In this document: positions 52,820-63,800 of the stretch, piece after piece
How positions within the stretch are numbered: the stretch's first letter is position 1
Layout: each line of letters opens with the position of its first letter
Source of the DNA: an uncultured Eubacteriales bacterium
GTDB taxonomy: Bacteria > Bacillota > Clostridia > Lachnospirales > Lachnospiraceae
DNA: 64,000 bases
Direction: 5' to 3'
Assembly (NCBI GenBank): GCA_900314845.1
Contig: OMWV01000004.1
Span: 124,001-188,000 of the forward strand
Position numbers and translations under genes: made by a program
The notes under the pieces: model-generated
What the model saw: the letters and a program-made list of their open reading frames with translations, nothing else
Told to the model about the DNA's origin: nothing
Database searches by the model: none

Positions 52820-54808
52820 ATGGATAATAATTACAACAACAGAAGGCGCCCGGATCAGGATCCCGGCGGCGGCGACAAGAGAAAAAAAGACGATATGAAC
52901 AAGCAGAATCTTATCGTCATGATCGTTATTGCCGTATGTCTTATGCTCATTGTCCAGCTGTTCGCTGGCAAGGTCGCTTCCTCCTCCAAGAAGGAAGTGA
53001 CATACAGTGAGTTCGTCCAGGACGTGAAGGCAGGCAAGGTAAAGGAAGCGGAATTTGAGAATGACAAGATCAATTTCACGCTGAAAGACGATAAAACCGT
53101 TCATTACTACACAGGTGATGTGGGTGATGAGAGAATATTTGAGACTCTGGATAAGTATGATGTGTCCTATTCAAAGAAGATCGTAGACACTTCTACCTAT
53201 GTGATCTCCAATATCCTGTCGTTCGTCCTGCCGCTTGTAGCGATGATAGCCGTCATGATGCTCTTCTACCGGTATGCCATGAAGAATGGCAGCGGCATGA
53301 TGGGAGTCGGGAAAAGCAACGCCAAGATGTATGTGCAGAAGAGCACGGGCGTGACATTCAACGATGTTGCCGGTCAGGAGGAAGCAAAGGAATCCCTGCG
53401 GGAGATCGTCGATTTTCTCCATTATCCGGAGAGATATACAAAGATCGGAGCCAAGCTCCCCAAGGGAGCTCTTCTGGTCGGCCCTCCCGGAACGGGCAAG
53501 ACTCTTCTTGCCAGGGCGGTAGCCGGCGAGGCGGGTGTTCCCTTCTTCAGCCTTTCCGGATCTGATTTTGTAGAGATGTTCGTCGGCGTCGGCGCATCCA
53601 GAGTGCGTGACCTCTTCAAGCAGGCGGCTCAGAACGCCCCCTGCATCATATTCATAGATGAGCTGGATGCGATCGGCAAGAGCCGTGATTCCAGACTCGG
53701 CGGCAATGACGAGAGGGAGCAGACCCTCAACCAGCTGCTGGCCGAGATGGATGGTTTTGATCCCTCAAAGGGAATCATCATCCTGGCTGCCACGAACAGA
53801 CCGGAGATCCTGGACAAGGCCCTGCTCAGGCCGGGTAGATTTGACAGAAGGATCATTGTGGAGAGGCCTGACCTCAAGGGCCGTATCGACGTGCTCAAGG
53901 TTCATGCCAGGAATGTAAATATGGATGAGACCGTCGACTTTCACGAGATCGCGCTTGCCACAAGCGGAGCTGTAGGCTCGGATCTGGCCAATATAATAAA
54001 TGAGGCAGCTCTCATGGCCGTAAGGAATCACAGAAACGCTGTCTCTCAAAAGGACCTTTTCGAATCAGTAGAGGTCGTTATCGCGGGAAAAGCCAAGAAG
54101 GACAGGGTGCTCAGCCCCGAGGAGAGAAGGATCGTTTCATTCCACGAGGTCGGCCATGCTCTGGCGGCAGCCCTGCAGAAGCATTCGGAACCGGTTCAGA
54201 AGATCACGATCATACCCAGGACGATGGGCGCTCTGGGTTATACGCTCCAGGTGCCTGAGGAAGAGAAGTACCTGATGAGCAAGGCAGAGATAGAGACAGA
54301 GCTTGTTACTCTCCTGGCAGGAAGAGCTGCCGAGGAGATCATGTTCGAAAGCGTGACGACAGGCGCTTCCAATGATATAGAGCGCGCGACAAATCTGGCC
54401 AGGGCCATGATCACTCAGTATGGAATGTCGGACAAGTTCGGCCTCATCGGGCTGACGACAGTGGAAGACCAGTATCTTTCCGGCCGCCAGGTACTCAACT
54501 GCGGCGAACAGACAGCATCCGAGATAGACAAGGAAGTCATGCTTGTCCTTAAGGATGCCTACGAAAAGGCAAAACAGCTTCTAAAGGATAACAAGGCAGC
54601 TCTTAACAGGATCGCGGATTTCCTCATAGAACGCGAGACGATAACCGGCAAGGAATTCATGAACATTCTGGAGAGTGTTCAGGAAGAAGAAGCCAGATAT
54701 AAGGCTGCTGCCGAGGAGAAGGCCGCCATGCTGGCCGCTCAGGCCGCGGCAGAGAAGGATCTCGGATCTGACGGGGCTGACCCTGCCCAGACAGATGGTT
54801 ATGTTTAA
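52820..54808 (+). CDS. ftsH: ATP-dependent zinc metalloprotease FtsH
   Basis: A 662-residue membrane protease: two membrane helices (about 32-50 and 130-150) around an external domain, AAA module with Walker A GPPGTGKT (from 221), DELDAIG and RPGRFDR, and the zinc motif HEVGH (442-446). The hydrophilic N-terminal 30 residues and Ala-rich tail vary between species. The ribosome site is weak. The last 8 bases overlap uvrC. Confidence 0.96.
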   Translation: MDNNYNNRRRPDQDPGGGDKRKKDDMNKQNLIVMIVIAVCLMLIVQLFAGKVASSSKKEVTYSEFVQDVKAGKVKEAEFENDKINFTLKDDKTVHYYTGDVGDERIFETLDKYDVSYSKKIVDTSTYVISNILSFVLPLVAMIAVMMLFYRYAMKNGSGMMGVGKSNAKMYVQKSTGVTFNDVAGQEEAKESLREIVDFLHYPERYTKIGAKLPKGALLVGPPGTGKTLLARAVAGEAGVPFFSLSGSDFVEMFVGVGASRVRDLFKQAAQNAPCIIFIDELDAIGKSRDSRLGGNDEREQTLNQLLAEMDGFDPSKGIIILAATNRPEILDKALLRPGRFDRRIIVERPDLKGRIDVLKVHARNVNMDETVDFHEIALATSGAVGSDLANIINEAALMAVRNHRNAVSQKDLFESVEVVIAGKAKKDRVLSPEERRIVSFHEVGHALAAALQKHSEPVQKITIIPRTMGALGYTLQVPEEEKYLMSKAEIETELVTLLAGRAAEEIMFESVTTGASNDIERATNLARAMITQYGMSDKFGLIGLTTVEDQYLSGRQVLNCGEQTASEIDKEVMLVLKDAYEKAKQLLKDNKAALNRIADFLIERETITGKEFMNILESVQEEEARYKAAAEEKAAMLAAQAAAEKDLGSDGADPAQTDGYV

Positions 54809-56636
54809 TATAGCTGAAGAATTAAAAAAACTCCCGGTCAATCCGGGAGTGTATCTTATGCACGATGAGCATGACGATATCATATATGTCGGCAAGGCAA
54901 GAAGGCTCAGGTTCAGGGTCAGGCAGTATTTTCAGAGCAGCAGAAATTTGTCTCCCAAGATCCAGCAGATGGTCAGTCATGTCAGGCGCTTTGAATATAT
55001 CATAACGGATTCCGAGCTGGAAGCCCTTGTCCTGGAGAACAATCTCATAAAAGAGCACAGGCCAAGGTACAACACCATGCTGCGGGATGACAAGACCTAT
55101 CCCTATATCAAGGTGACAACGGGGGAGGCCTATCCGAGGGTCATACTCACCAGGCGGATGAAAAAGGATAAGGCCAGATACTACGGCCCATATACAAGCG
55201 CCCAGTCTGTGCGGGATACGATAGATCTCATACAGAAATTATATCAGATCAGGAACTGCAGCAGAAAGCTGCCCCAGGAGATAGGCAGGGGAAGACCCTG
55301 TCTATACTATCACATGGGCCAGTGCCTGGCTCCCTGCCAGGGATTGGTATCCGCTCAGGATTACAGGAAGCATATCGATCAGGCTCTGCATTTTCTGGAC
55401 GGCAATTTTGATCCTGTCATTGAGATGCTGACTGAGAAGATGAAGAAAGCAGCCTCCGAACTTGATTTTGAGAAGGCCGCACAGTACAGAGATCTGCTGG
55501 CCAGCGTTCAGCAGATCAATCAGAAACAGAAGATAACCAGCTCCGATATGGATGACCGAGATGTGCTTGCGTTTGTAAAAGAGAAAAATGAAGCCCTCGT
55601 CCAGGTCTTCTTTGTCAGGGGAGGAAAGATCATAGGCCGGGAGCATTTTTACGTGTCCGGAGTGGAGAATGAGCCGGACTCCAGGATCCTGAGTTCCTTT
55701 GTCCGCCAGTATTATATGTCGGCGCCCTTCGTGCCTGCCAATATCATGCTCCAGTGCCCCATAGATGATATGGAGCTCATAGAGAAGTGGCTGTCTGAGG
55801 CCAGGGGGAGAAGCGTTCACCTGACAGTCCCGCAGAGAGGACAGAAGGAAGGCCTGGTCGAGCTGGCCAGGGAGAATGCCCGCATGGTCATGGACAAGGA
55901 TATGGAGAAGATCCGTCTGGAGCAGGCAAGGACGACGGGGGCTGTGAACACATTGGCCCAGATGCTTGACCTGCCGGGAGGGATCCACAGGATGGAGGCC
56001 TTTGATATATCCAACATCAGCGGCGTGGAGACTGTCGGTTCCATGATCGTCTTTGAGGACGGGAAAGCCAGGCATAACGCCTACAGAAAGTTCCGCGTCA
56101 CCACGGTGAAGGGGCAGGATGACTATAAGAGCATGGAAGAGGTGCTGACAAGGCGCTTTGCCCACGGACTCAGGGAGAGGGAAGAGGGAGGCAGCTCATT
56201 CTCCGCATTTCCCGATGTGCTCATGATGGACGGAGGCCGCGGACAGGTCAATGTTGCACTCAGAGTGCTGGATAAACTGGGCCTTGACATACCTGTGTGC
56301 GGCATGGTTAAAGATGACAGGCACAGGACCAGGGGCCTGTACTACAACTCGAAGGAACTGCCCATAGATACGCATTCCGAACTCTTCAAGCTGATAACCC
56401 GGATGCAGGATGAGGCTCACCGCTTTGCGATAGAGTATCACAGAAGCCTGAGGTCAAAGAAGCAGGTCAGGTCTGTTCTGGATGATATTGAAGGGATCGG
56501 CCCCACCAGGCGCAAGGCCCTTATGAGGCATTTCGGAGACATCAGCAGGATAAAAGAGGCAGATGAAGACGAGCTTGCCGGCGTCGAGTCCATGGACAGG
56601 AAGAGCGCGCAGGCGGTCTATCGTTTCTTTCATTGA
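54801..56636 (+). CDS. uvrC: Excinuclease ABC subunit C
   Basis: Makes both incisions in nucleotide excision repair. GIY-YIG nuclease at the N-terminus ([18 protein letters not shown]), UVR domain near 200-235 ([19 protein letters not shown]), RNase H-like half with [19 protein letters not shown] and DGGRGQVN, C-terminal helix-hairpin-helix pair ([17 protein letters not shown]). 611 residues. Start at 54801 ([12 protein letters not shown]), overlapping ftsH; ATG 54795 is two codons earlier. Confidence 0.96.
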   Translation: MFNIAEELKKLPVNPGVYLMHDEHDDIIYVGKARRLRFRVRQYFQSSRNLSPKIQQMVSHVRRFEYIITDSELEALVLENNLIKEHRPRYNTMLRDDKTYPYIKVTTGEAYPRVILTRRMKKDKARYYGPYTSAQSVRDTIDLIQKLYQIRNCSRKLPQEIGRGRPCLYYHMGQCLAPCQGLVSAQDYRKHIDQALHFLDGNFDPVIEMLTEKMKKAASELDFEKAAQYRDLLASVQQINQKQKITSSDMDDRDVLAFVKEKNEALVQVFFVRGGKIIGREHFYVSGVENEPDSRILSSFVRQYYMSAPFVPANIMLQCPIDDMELIEKWLSEARGRSVHLTVPQRGQKEGLVELARENARMVMDKDMEKIRLEQARTTGAVNTLAQMLDLPGGIHRMEAFDISNISGVETVGSMIVFEDGKARHNAYRKFRVTTVKGQDDYKSMEEVLTRRFAHGLREREEGGSSFSAFPDVLMMDGGRGQVNVALRVLDKLGLDIPVCGMVKDDRHRTRGLYYNSKELPIDTHSELFKLITRMQDEAHRFAIEYHRSLRSKKQVRSVLDDIEGIGPTRRKALMRHFGDISRIKEADEDELAGVESMDRKSAQAVYRFFH

Positions 56637-56651
56637 CATACAGGGGGACTA

Positions 56652-57620
56652 ATGGATAATATCAGTACGGGGAAATACAGCGTAAAACTGAGCAAGGTCA
56701 TAGAAAAGTTCGGCCTGAGGAATCTGACGCCCCAGGTCAGCACGGACAAGATCAGGATCTATCAGTCAGATATCAACAGACCTGCTCTTCAGTTTGCCGG
56801 CTATTTCGATTATTTTGACAATCAGAGGATACAGATCGTGGGCAAGGTCGAATGCAGATATCTGAAGACTCATCCGGACGAATATATCAGAGAGATGATA
56901 AGTCATATCTGCCGCAAGGGGGTTCCCTGCATCATATTCTGCAGAGGGATCACGCCCAATGAAGTATTTATAGGGCAGGGAAACAAGTATGGGATCCCCA
57001 TCCTGCAGACAGATGAAGGCACATCCTCTCTCCTGTCAGAGTTGAATCGCTATCTCAAAGAAGAGCTGGCTCCCAGGATCTCCATTCACGGGGTCCTTGT
57101 CGACGTGTTCGGCGAGGGAGTTCTCCTGATCGGCGAGAGCGGGATAGGAAAGAGCGAGGCGGCTCTGGAACTTGTAAAACGAGGCCACCGGCTTGTGGCG
57201 GATGATGTTGTCGAACTTAAGAGGACGAATTATGACGAACTGATCGGCAGCGCGCCGGACGTTACAAGATATTTCATAGAGCTCAGGGGCATCGGGATCG
57301 TCGATGTTAAGACTCTCTATGGCGTTCAGAGCGTCGAGGATAATATAAAGGTCGATCTGGTGATAAAGCTGGAAGAGTGGAACAGGGAGCGCGAGTATGA
57401 CAGGCTGGGTCTGGAAGAAGAGTATGAAGAGATCCTGGGCATGAAGGTCGTCTGTCACAGGATCCCTATCCGGCCGGGAAGGAACCTGGCTATTATCGTT
57501 GAATCCGCGGCTGTCAATCACAGGCAGAAGCAGATGGGATACAACGCGGCACAGGAGCTCTACAGAAGAGTGACTGAGAGAATGAACAGTGAGACAGAGC
57601 AGGATGACGACAAAAACTGA
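56652..57620 (+). CDS. hprK: HPr kinase/phosphorylase
   Basis: Phosphorylates or dephosphorylates Ser46 of HPr-like proteins to control carbon catabolite repression. Walker A GESGIGKSEAALEL followed by GHRLVADDVVEL, and the family block GIGIVDVKTLYG. 322 residues, typical. The likely partner in this locus is the Crh-like protein at 60459. Confidence 0.95.
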   Translation: MDNISTGKYSVKLSKVIEKFGLRNLTPQVSTDKIRIYQSDINRPALQFAGYFDYFDNQRIQIVGKVECRYLKTHPDEYIREMISHICRKGVPCIIFCRGITPNEVFIGQGNKYGIPILQTDEGTSSLLSELNRYLKEELAPRISIHGVLVDVFGEGVLLIGESGIGKSEAALELVKRGHRLVADDVVELKRTNYDELIGSAPDVTRYFIELRGIGIVDVKTLYGVQSVEDNIKVDLVIKLEEWNREREYDRLGLEEEYEEILGMKVVCHRIPIRPGRNLAIIVESAAVNHRQKQMGYNAAQELYRRVTERMNSETEQDDDKN

Positions 57621-57631
57621 AAGGATAGTGT

Positions 57632-58552
57632 ATGGGATTTTATGAAGAGCTGGCTGCTGCGGTCGGCGGCGATCATATCAGGCGCGATGAGCCGATGAGC
57701 AGTCACACTACATTCTGTATAGGGGGCCCCGCGGATTATTTCGTCACCGCTGTCGGGGAGAATGAGCTCAGAGAGGGCATCAGGCTCTGCCTGGAAAGGG
57801 GGATCCCCTGGTTCGTATCCGGCCGGGGCAGCAATCTTCTGGTAGGAGACGGAGGTTATCGCGGTGTCATATTCAATATCTGCAGGACCATGGATGATAT
57901 CATGCTGGATGAAGGATCAGATGCCCTGACAGTGACAGCCGGCGCCGGCACCCTTTTTTCTGCCATGGCCAGAAAAGTCTGCTCCCTGGGCTACAGCGGC
58001 TGCGAGTATGCGGTCGGTATCCCGGGCACTCTGGGAGGGGCCGTGACGATGAACGCCGGGGCCTACGGCGGGGAAGTGGCAGATGCTGTCATCTGGGCTG
58101 ACCTGATGGACAGAGAGGGGAATGTAAGCCGCCTGAGCCGGGATGATCTGAACCTGAGCTACAGGCACAGCATCATAATGGACCAGGGCGGGATCGTTCT
58201 GCGCTGCGCCTTTGCATTTCCCAGGGGAGACAGAGATACGATATCAGAAAAAGTAACGGAATTCACAAGGGCCAGGAGGGAAAAACAGCCTCTGGAATAT
58301 CCCAGCGCAGGCAGCACATTTAAGAGACCGGCGGGATATTTTGCCGGGAAGCTGATCCAGGACTGCGGTCTCAAGGGCTGCAGCATAGGAGGGGCCCAGG
58401 TATCCATGCGCCACAGCGGCTTTATCATAAATACCGGGAACGCTACAGCCCGGGATGTGCGCAGGCTCATAGAGCATGTGCAGGAAGAAGTATATAAGAT
58501 GTTTCATGTGAGGCTGGAGCCGGAAGTGAAATTCCTTGGCGATTTTATCTGA
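57632..58552 (+). CDS. murB: UDP-N-acetylenolpyruvoylglucosamine reductase
   Basis: FAD enzyme of peptidoglycan precursor synthesis. FAD contacts in GRGSNLLVGDGGYRG and YAVGIPGTLGGAVTMNAGAYGG; catalytic Ser in PSAGSTFKRP and Glu in EPEVKFLG. The 306 residues and the layout fit type II MurB, which lacks the extra loop of the E. coli enzyme. Confidence 0.95.
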   Translation: MGFYEELAAAVGGDHIRRDEPMSSHTTFCIGGPADYFVTAVGENELREGIRLCLERGIPWFVSGRGSNLLVGDGGYRGVIFNICRTMDDIMLDEGSDALTVTAGAGTLFSAMARKVCSLGYSGCEYAVGIPGTLGGAVTMNAGAYGGEVADAVIWADLMDREGNVSRLSRDDLNLSYRHSIIMDQGGIVLRCAFAFPRGDRDTISEKVTEFTRARREKQPLEYPSAGSTFKRPAGYFAGKLIQDCGLKGCSIGGAQVSMRHSGFIINTGNATARDVRRLIEHVQEEVYKMFHVRLEPEVKFLGDFI

Positions 58553-58567
58553 TCGGGAGAGAGAAAT

Positions 58568-59437
58568 ATGCGTTTTGTTATAGTCACCGGCATGTCAGGC
58601 GCAGGAAAAAGTTCTGCCCTCAAGATGCTTGAGGACAATGGGTACTTCTGCGTTGACAATCTGCCAGTCGGCCTTCTGCAGAGCTTTTCTAAGATGATCT
58701 GGGAGGAGAAGAACCAGCTGGGAAATGCTGCCGTCGGCATAGATATCCGCAGCAGGGCTCATCTGAAGATGCTTCCCCGGGTCCTGGACAGTATGAAGGA
58801 GGCAGGATTTTATTATGAGATCCTCTTTCTGGACTGCAGAAATGAAACCCTGGTCAGGCGCTTTAAGGAGACAAGAAGGAGTCATCCTCTGGGCAGGGGC
58901 CGCAGGATAGAGGAAGCCATAGCAGACGAGCGCATGCAGCTGGAATTTCTCAAGCTGCGCTCAAATTATATCATAGACACCAGCAATCTGCTGATCCGGG
59001 ATCTGACTCAGCAGATGCGCAAGATATTTGTGGAAAACAGGGAATTTGAGAATTTCATCGTGACTGTGGAGTCCTTCGGCTTTAAGTATGGGATCCCCAC
59101 AGACGCGGATCTTGTCTTTGATGTGCGCTTTCTGCCGAATCCCTATTATGTGGATTCCCTGAAACGCCTGTCAGGCAAAGATGCCCCGGTAAGAGATTTT
59201 GTCATGAAAGCCGAGGAGGCGGGCATATTCCTGGACAAGCTTTATGATCTGCTCACATTCCTCATCCCCCTCTATATAAAAGAGGGGAAGAATGAGCTGG
59301 TTGTGGCTGTCGGCTGCACAGGAGGCAGGCACCGCTCTGTCGCCCTCGCTGATGAGCTGAGCCATATGATGCAGAGTCTCAAGTACGGCGTCAAGACAGA
59401 CCACAGGGATCTGGACAGGGATCTGCGCAGATCCTGA
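58568..59437 (+). CDS. rapZ: RapZ/YvcJ-type nucleotide-binding protein
   Basis: P-loop GMSGAGKSSALKML at residues 6-19, DNLPVGLL, the second FLDCRNETLVRRFKETRRSHPL block and GCTGGRHRSVAL near the C-terminus. In Bacillus the homologue YvcJ affects competence; in E. coli RapZ senses glucosamine 6-phosphate. 289 residues. The gene yvcK, usual between rapZ and whiA in Bacillus, is absent here. Confidence 0.95.
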   Translation: MRFVIVTGMSGAGKSSALKMLEDNGYFCVDNLPVGLLQSFSKMIWEEKNQLGNAAVGIDIRSRAHLKMLPRVLDSMKEAGFYYEILFLDCRNETLVRRFKETRRSHPLGRGRRIEEAIADERMQLEFLKLRSNYIIDTSNLLIRDLTQQMRKIFVENREFENFIVTVESFGFKYGIPTDADLVFDVRFLPNPYYVDSLKRLSGKDAPVRDFVMKAEEAGIFLDKLYDLLTFLIPLYIKEGKNELVVAVGCTGGRHRSVALADELSHMMQSLKYGVKTDHRDLDRDLRRS

Positions 59438-59468
59438 CGCAGGTGACAATAAGAGGCAGGTGAAGGGG

Positions 59469-60434
59469 ATGCCGGCATCATTTTCGGCAAAGGTAAAAGA
59501 AGAACTCGCCAGAACGATCCCCCCGGCAAGGCACTGCAGGATAGCAGAAATCGCTGCTATGCTGTCTATAGGCGGCAGATTTGCCATGGATGACGGGGGA
59601 AAAGACATCATTTCTTTCCGCACGGAAAATGTTCCCATAGCAAGAAAGTACTTTACATTATTAAAAAAAACATTTAATATAGAAAGCAGTGTATCGGTAC
59701 GACGGGAAACTGGTCTGAACAAGAGCAGGATCTACAGTCTGGAAGTGATCGATGACGAGAAGGCATCCGGCCTTATCATGGCCTGCAGTCTGCACAGGAC
59801 CCGGGAGGGGCGTTTTGTTCTGAAGGACGATCTGCTCCTGCAGAGGGACTGCTGCAGGAGAGCATTTATCCGGGGCGCCTTTCTCGCGTCAGGTTCAATA
59901 AGCGATCCGGTCAGATCATATCACTTCGAGATCGTCTGTTCATCCCGTACGCAGGCAGAGCTTCTGCAGAGCGCTGTATGCAGCTTCCAGATCGGAGCCA
60001 GGCTGGTCATGCGCAAGTCGCATTATGTCGTATACGTTAAGGACAGTTCCCAGGTTGTGGATCTGTTGAATGTAATGGGAGCCTATAAGGCACTGATGGA
60101 CATGGAGAATGTGCGCATCGTTAAGGACATGCGCAACCGGATTAACAGAGGTGTTAACTGCGAGACAGCGAATATCAGCAAGACTGCCAACGCTTCGGCC
60201 AAGCAGATACTGGATATTACGTATATCATGGATTCATCAGCATTTCACAGACTTCCCGAGTCACTCAGGCAGGTTGCCAGCCTGCGGCTGAGCCATCCGG
60301 AAGCTACACTGACGGAGCTGGGTGCGATGCTTGATCCGCCTGTAGGCAAGTCCGGGGTGAATCACAGAATGAAGAAGATCAGTGATTACGCACGGGATCT
60401 CAGGGACGGATCCGGAGAGAAAACAGTAAAGTAA
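59469..60434 (+). CDS. whiA: WhiA-type regulator
   Basis: N-terminal LAGLIDADG-related domain (about 110-200, with CCRRAFIRGAFLASGSISDP) and C-terminal helix-turn-helix (HPEATLTELGAMLDPPVGKSGVNHRMKKI). WhiA binds DNA near genes of division and the cell cycle. The start at 59469 (MPASFSAKVKEEL) fits homologues; GTG at 59460 is an alternative. Length is about 322. Confidence 0.94.
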   Translation: MPASFSAKVKEELARTIPPARHCRIAEIAAMLSIGGRFAMDDGGKDIISFRTENVPIARKYFTLLKKTFNIESSVSVRRETGLNKSRIYSLEVIDDEKASGLIMACSLHRTREGRFVLKDDLLLQRDCCRRAFIRGAFLASGSISDPVRSYHFEIVCSSRTQAELLQSAVCSFQIGARLVMRKSHYVVYVKDSSQVVDLLNVMGAYKALMDMENVRIVKDMRNRINRGVNCETANISKTANASAKQILDITYIMDSSAFHRLPESLRQVASLRLSHPEATLTELGAMLDPPVGKSGVNHRMKKISDYARDLRDGSGEKTVK

Positions 60435-60458
60435 GGGATTAAAAAGAGAGGTATGGTT

Positions 60459-60725
60459 ATGATATCGAAGAATATTACGATTAATATTCCTTCACAGAGA
60501 GACGCCAGGCCGGCAGCTCTCCTTGTTCAGGTAGCATGTCAGTTTGACAGCACTGTCTATCTGGAGACTGAGGACAAGAGAATCAACGCCAAGAGCATCA
60601 TGGGCATGATGAGCCTTTGCATTTTACCTGGAAAGGAACTTACAGTTATCACGAACGGATCGGATGAGGAAGAAGCCATGAACAGGGTGGAGGAATATCT
60701 TACATCATCCGGAAAGCAGAATTAA
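60459..60725 (+). CDS. Crh-like HPr-family protein lacking His15
   Basis: An 88-residue HPr homologue. In HPr, His15 accepts phosphate from enzyme I; here the residue is Asp15 (SQRDARPAAL). Ser46 (NAKSIMGMM), the site for HPr kinase, is kept exactly in position. This is the state of Bacillus Crh, which has Gln15 and acts only in regulation. The location, just after whiA and near hprK, is the crh position too. Start at 60459 because GAGAGG lies 7 bases before; ATG 60453 is too close. It should not work in sugar transport. A terminator-like hairpin follows. Confidence 0.88.
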   Translation: MISKNITINIPSQRDARPAALLVQVACQFDSTVYLETEDKRINAKSIMGMMSLCILPGKELTVITNGSDEEEAMNRVEEYLTSSGKQN

Positions 60726-60761
60726 GCACGAGTGTCAGAAACATTCATCATGATATTTTGT

Positions 60762-60797
60762 CAGGCTGTGGGCATTTTGCCTGCAGCCTGTAGTTTT
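60762..60797 (+). terminator. Terminator-like hairpin between the Crh-like gene and dnaE
   Basis: CAGGCTG (60762-60768) pairs with CAGCCTG (60784-60790), with an inner GGC/GCC pair and ATTTT loop, followed by TAGTTTTA. The T run is short, so partial termination is likely. Confidence 0.5.
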
Positions 60798-60864
60798 ATA
60801 CACATATTGCGGACGAGATCGGGGAAAATGTCCGGATCTGTCTGTACAGGAAAAGGTGAAGAAA

Positions 60865-63800
60865 TTGAATTTTACACATCTCCACGTGCACACGGAGTAC
60901 AGTCTTCTGGACGGATCCAATAAGATAAAAGATCTTGTCAAAAGGGTAAAAGAGCTGGGCATGGACAGTGTGGCCATCACGGACCACGGCGTCATGTACG
61001 GCGTCATAGACTTTTACCGGGCAGCCAAAGAGGCAGGCATCCATCCGGTGATCGGCTGTGAGGTCTATGTGGCTCCGGGTTCCAGATTCGATAAGACAGC
61101 CGGCAGCTCTGAGGACCGCTATTACCACCTGATCCTTCTGGCGGAGAACAATGAGGGTTATCACAACCTGATAAAGATCGTATCCAGAGGATTTACAGAG
61201 GGCTTTTATTACAAACCCAGAGTCGATAAGGAACTTCTCAGATCCTACAACAACGGGATCATCGCCCTCAGCGCCTGCCTGGCCGGGGAGATCCCGACTG
61301 CCCTGCGCATGGGCCAGTATGAGACGGCGAAAAGATCAGCCCTGGAGATGGAAGATATATTCGGGAAGGGGAATTTCTTCCTTGAGCTTCAGGATCACGG
61401 CATTCCCGAGCAGAAGATGGTCAACAAAGGCCTGGTCAGGCTGAGCCATGAGCTGGGGATAGAGCTAGTCGCTACGAACGATGTCCATTATACCATGGCA
61501 GAGGACGCAGCTTTCCACGACGTTCTTCTCTGCATCCAGACAGGGAAAAAGGTCACTGACACAGACAGGATGCGGTATGAGGGCGGCCAGTACTATATAA
61601 AATCTCCCGAAGAGATGGCAGGACTCTTCCCCTATGCCCCTCAGGCCCTGGAGAATACCCACAAGATCGCCATGCGCTGCAATGTGGATATCCGGTTTGG
61701 AGAATATAAGCTGCCCCATTTCGAGGTGCCCAGGGGCTATGATTCCTGGACCTATCTGCAGAAGCTTGTCTGGGATGGCTTTGATGAGCGCTATCCACAG
61801 CGGACAAAGCTGCTGGAGGAGAGGGTCAACAAAGAGCTGACCACGATAAAGAACATGGGATTTGTCGACTATTTCCTGATCGTCTGGGATTTTGTCCACT
61901 ATGCCAAGACTCACGGGATCATGGTCGGGCCCGGAAGGGGTTCGGCAGCAGGAAGCATCATTGCCTACTGCCTGGATATCACGACACTTGATCCTATCCG
62001 CTATGATCTGCTCTTTGAGAGATTCCTCAATCCCCACAGGGTGACCATGCCGGATATTGACATAGACTTCAGCGATGAGAGGCGGCAGGAAGTAATAGAC
62101 TATGTCATCCGCAAGTACGGCGAGGATCATGTTGTGCAGATCGTCACATTCGGAACCCTGAAGGCCCGGGGCGTCATAAAGGATGTAGGCAGAGCTCTTG
62201 ACCTTCCCTACGCCGTCTGCGATAAGATCTCAAAGATGATCCCAAACAACGAGATGAATATGACCATAGGCAGAGCCATGGAGGCGAACCCGGAGCTGGC
62301 TAGGATATATGAGAGCGATGAGAGCATCCGCAAGCTGATAGACACGGCAAAGCGGCTGGAAGGCCTGCCCCGTCATACCTCTGTCCACGCGTCCGGTGTC
62401 GTGATCAGCCCCCGGCCTGTCGACGAGTTCGTCCCTCTGGCAAGGGGCACGGACGGTGTAGTTACCACCCAGTTCACCATGACGACCATAGAGGAACTGG
62501 GCCTGCTGAAGATGGATTTCCTGGGACTCAGGACTCAGACGCTCATCCAGAATGCCATAAACCTGATCAATCAGGACCGGCCTGGGGAGGATAAGATCAG
62601 TCTCAGCTCTATGGATATCACGGATAAGGCGGTTTACAATTTCATAGGGACCGGCAGGACAGACGGAGTCTTCCAGCTGGATAAAAGCGGCATGCAGGAT
62701 TTTATGAAAAAGCTTAAGCCTGACTCCCTGGAAGAGATCATAGCGGGAATCTCCCTTTACCGTCCCGGCCCCATGGCTTTCATCCCCCGATACATAGAGA
62801 GCAAGAACCATCCGGAGCTCATAAGCTATGACACACCGCAGCTCAAGGAGATCCTTGAGCCCACAAACGGCTGTATCGTATATCAGGAGCAGGTCATGCA
62901 GATCGTTATGAAGCTGGCAGGCTACGATCTGGGGCGAAGCGACCTGGTGCGCCGTGCCATGGCCAAGAAAAAGCCGGAGGTAATGGCAAAAGAGAGGGAG
63001 TATTTTGTCCACGGCAATGAAGAGCTGGGCGTGCCGGGCTGCGTGGCAAAGGGGATCAGCGAGGAGACAGCAAACAAGATATTCGACGAGATGACAGATT
63101 TCGCCTCCTATGCCTTCAACAAATCCCACGCGGCTACCTACGCCGTAGTCTGCTTCCAGACAGCCTGGCTCAAATATTACTACCCTGTCCAGTTCATGGC
63201 TGCCCTTATGACCTCATATATAGACAGCGGGTCAAAGGTGGCGGAATATATGATGAGCAGCAAGGCAATGGGTATAGAGATCCTGCCTCCTGACATAAAC
63301 AAGAGCCTGAGTCTTTTTTCTGTAAAAGACGGCAGGATCGTCTACGCTTTAACTGCCATAAAGGGCATAGGAGAGCCCGTTGCCCAGGCTGTGGTAGATG
63401 AGAGGCGGGAGAACGGGGCATTTGCCAGCATGACAGACTTCATAGAGCGCATGTACGGCAGGCATAATGATGTAAACAAAAGAGCCATAGAAAGCTTCAT
63501 CCTGGCAGGAGCCTTTGACTGTATGGGCAAGACCCGCCGCCAGCAGATGCTGGTCTATGACAGGATCCTCAGCCATACGGTGCAGAAGATAAAGAAAAAC
63601 ATACCCGGCCAGATCACATTCGGGGATCTGATGAGCGGTGAGGAGAAGAAAAAATTTGAGATAAACTATCCGGATGTGGGCGAATACAGCCGGCAGGAGC
63701 TTTTGTCCTACGAGAAGGATGTGCTGGGCGTTTATCTGAGCGGTCATCCTCTGGACGGGGACAGGAAGGACTGGGAGAAGAATGTGACGGCAAATGCTTC

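Noticed and set aside
60732-60923. 63-codon frame between the Crh-like gene and dnaE
   Set aside because: It contains the terminator-like hairpin and overlaps the start of dnaE in another frame; no ribosome site.
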